From the NCBI GenBank assembly GCA_035535055.1, contig DATLQT010000053.1, forward strand, positions 8,494-72,493: a stretch of DNA of 64,000 bases, given 5' to 3'. This document shows, piece after piece, positions 62,900-64,000 of this stretch. How positions within the stretch are numbered: position 1 is the stretch's first letter; every line of letters begins with the position of its first letter. Made by a program: the position numbers and the translations under genes. The DNA is from UBA6019 sp035535055. Lineage in GTDB: Bacteria > Chloroflexota > Dormibacteria > Dormibacterales > Dormibacteraceae. The notes beneath the pieces are model-generated. The model was not told the DNA's origin. It did not search any database and saw nothing but the letters and a program-made list of their open reading frames with translations.

Positions 62900-64000
62900 T
62901 GGGCCTGCGATCGGCGGTCGATGGACTCGAAACTAGCCATCCGATGATCGGCCCTTACCATGGCCGCCTCGAGCTGACCTGGACCAACAAGGACCAAGCC
63001 CTCCTCTGGGACGAGGGCGACTCCTATCGCTGGGTCCCGCGTTCGGACTACCGGGTCGCCGAAGTTCGCCTCCTCCACGACGCTGGGGTGGTCGGCGAAG
63101 TCCAGGCGGAGCGTGCCCGAGCCCATGACAACCTCCTCATTAGGGGCGACGCCTTGAACGCTCTCACAAGCCTGGCCAGGCTGCCCGAGTTCGCCCACGA
63201 GTATCTGGGCAAGGTCAAACTCGCCTACCTCGATCCGCCCTTCAATACTCAGCAGGCCTTCGCACACTACGACGACGCCCTCGAACATTCGGTGTGGCTG
63301 ACGATGATGCGCGACCGATTGGTCCAGATCAAGCGGTTGCTCTGCGCGGAGGGGTCGATCTGGGTCCACTGCGACGACAGCGAGCAGGCCTACCTGAAGG
63401 TCGCCATGGACGAGATTTTCGGGCGCGAGTGCTTCGTGGGGACCATCATCTGGCAGAAGGCCGACACCCCGCGGATGGATGCAAAGACGTTCTCATCCTC
63501 CCACGACTACTTGATCTGCTACTCGCGGGAGCCGGGCTTCAGGCCCAGGCGCGCCGATTTCAAGCCCGACCTTGTCGGGTACCCCTACACCGACGCCGAC
63601 GGCCGGCGTTATTCCAGCTTGACGCTGCGGAAGTGGGGAAATAACTCGCGCCGCGTTGACCGGCCGAGCTTGTGGTACCCGATCGAGCACAAGGGACGCG
63701 AGTACTGGCCGGTGAAGCCGGACGGGACCGATGGCAATTGGCGCTGGAGTCCCGAGTATTACGAGGCGAACAAAGAGCGCGTCGAGTGGGAGGACAAGGG
63801 TCACGGTCTGCAGCCTTACGTGGTGACCTATGTGTCCGAGGCGAGCACGCGTCCCTACGAGACGATCTGGAGCAACGAGGACGTCGGCCACAACCGGGAG
63901 GCCAAAGCGCATCTCAAGAGCATTCTCAAGGGGGAGCCGTTCTCCACTCCCAAGCCGGAGCGTTTGCTCAGGCGGGTGATCGAGATCGGGACCGAGCCCA
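62900..64000 (+). CDS. Adenine-specific DNA methyltransferase, N-terminal part (cut by window end)
   Basis: Starts at ATG 62900 and stays open to the end, at least 367 residues. The motif IV DPPF lies in KLAYLDPPFNTQQAF, before the expected motif I (not yet reached), which gives the beta-class order seen in type III Mod and related N6-adenine methyltransferases. LLIRGDALNALTSLARLP and SIWVHCDDSEQAYLKVAMDEIFG are typical. Near the window end PKPERLLRRVIEIGTEP is the segment just before motif I. An inserted target-recognition region lies between about 200 and 330. A restriction or defence partner would lie beyond 64000. Confidence 0.88.

Larger units (their letters stand above)
55000..64000. 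mobile_element. Integrated genomic island at tRNA-Ser; right end beyond the window
   Basis: Starts immediately after the tRNA-Ser CCA with a serine recombinase gene, then a RepA-like ATPase, an HTH/zinc protein with a Rep-type tail, many small ORFs and a DNA methyltransferase. Gene content and looser packing differ from the dense metabolic operons before it. No copy of the tRNA 3' end was found later in the window, so the right junction is not seen. Confidence 0.8.

Noticed and set aside
55000..64000. A direct repeat of the tRNA-Ser 3' end as right attachment site
   Set aside because: Searched by eye for GGTTCGAATCC and CCTCCCTTCCCG; none found in the window. The right end is probably beyond 64000, and serine integrases need only a very short shared core.

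Overview
The window is a very GC-rich bacterial chromosome segment with densely packed genes. Most neighbouring genes on the same strand overlap by 4 to 10 bases (GTGA, ATGA or TTGA junctions). Gram-positive-type LexA boxes, an ImuA/ImuB/DnaE2 mutasome, the GlgE/TreS route to alpha-glucan and apparent leaderless promoters suggest a Chloroflexota or Candidatus Dormibacterota relative, or possibly an actinobacterial lineage. That placement is inference; there is no rRNA or taxonomic marker in the window.

Region 1 (66-20861) is storage carbohydrate metabolism. A tRNA-Gly is followed by a nucleotidyltransferase fused to a degenerate phosphomannomutase-like domain, and by a divergent glycogen phosphorylase. 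A long minus-strand operon then runs (in transcription order) two alpha/beta hydrolases, a small membrane protein, an inositol-monophosphatase-family enzyme, a GT4 glycosyltransferase, GlgE, a TreS-maltokinase fusion, GlgB and a GH57-glycogen-synthase fusion. Together these can turn trehalose or ADP-glucose into branched alpha-glucan. GlgP here, and the glucoamylase and glucose dehydrogenase at 51-55 kb, can break it down again.

Region 2 (20858-39790) holds the most unusual gene: a DsrE-family protein at 22023-22388 with an in-frame TGA at the redox position of a UxxC motif. The downstream coding sequence is conserved and a SECIS-like hairpin can be drawn 19 nt after the TGA, so it is a probable selenoprotein. 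SOS mutagenesis genes follow in two LexA-boxed blocks: imuA-imuB-DUF6504 (22.6-25.0 kb) and dnaE2 with an Fpg-type glycosylase (35.2-39.2 kb). Between them lie PnuC, a phosphoesterase, adenylate kinase, a ParB-fold protein and a sugar ABC transporter with a LacI regulator and a GH2 glycosidase.

Region 3 (39801-54921) has GT-C membrane glycosyltransferases (including a GT39 protein mannosyltransferase), glycerol kinase, two methionine-salvage enzymes, LarE, MoeB, an unrecognised acidic-tailed protein, a GT87-like protein, and a divergent glucoamylase and glucose dehydrogenase pair.

Region 4 (54908-64000) is a mobile island whose left edge is a tRNA-Ser(GCU) gene. It starts with a large serine recombinase whose reading frame runs antisense through the tRNA. 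It continues with a RepA-like ATPase, a zinc/HTH protein with a Rep-type C-terminus, several small genes (three look single-base frameshifted), a three-gene cluster of unknown function and the start of an adenine DNA methyltransferase cut by the window end. The right end of the island is not in view.
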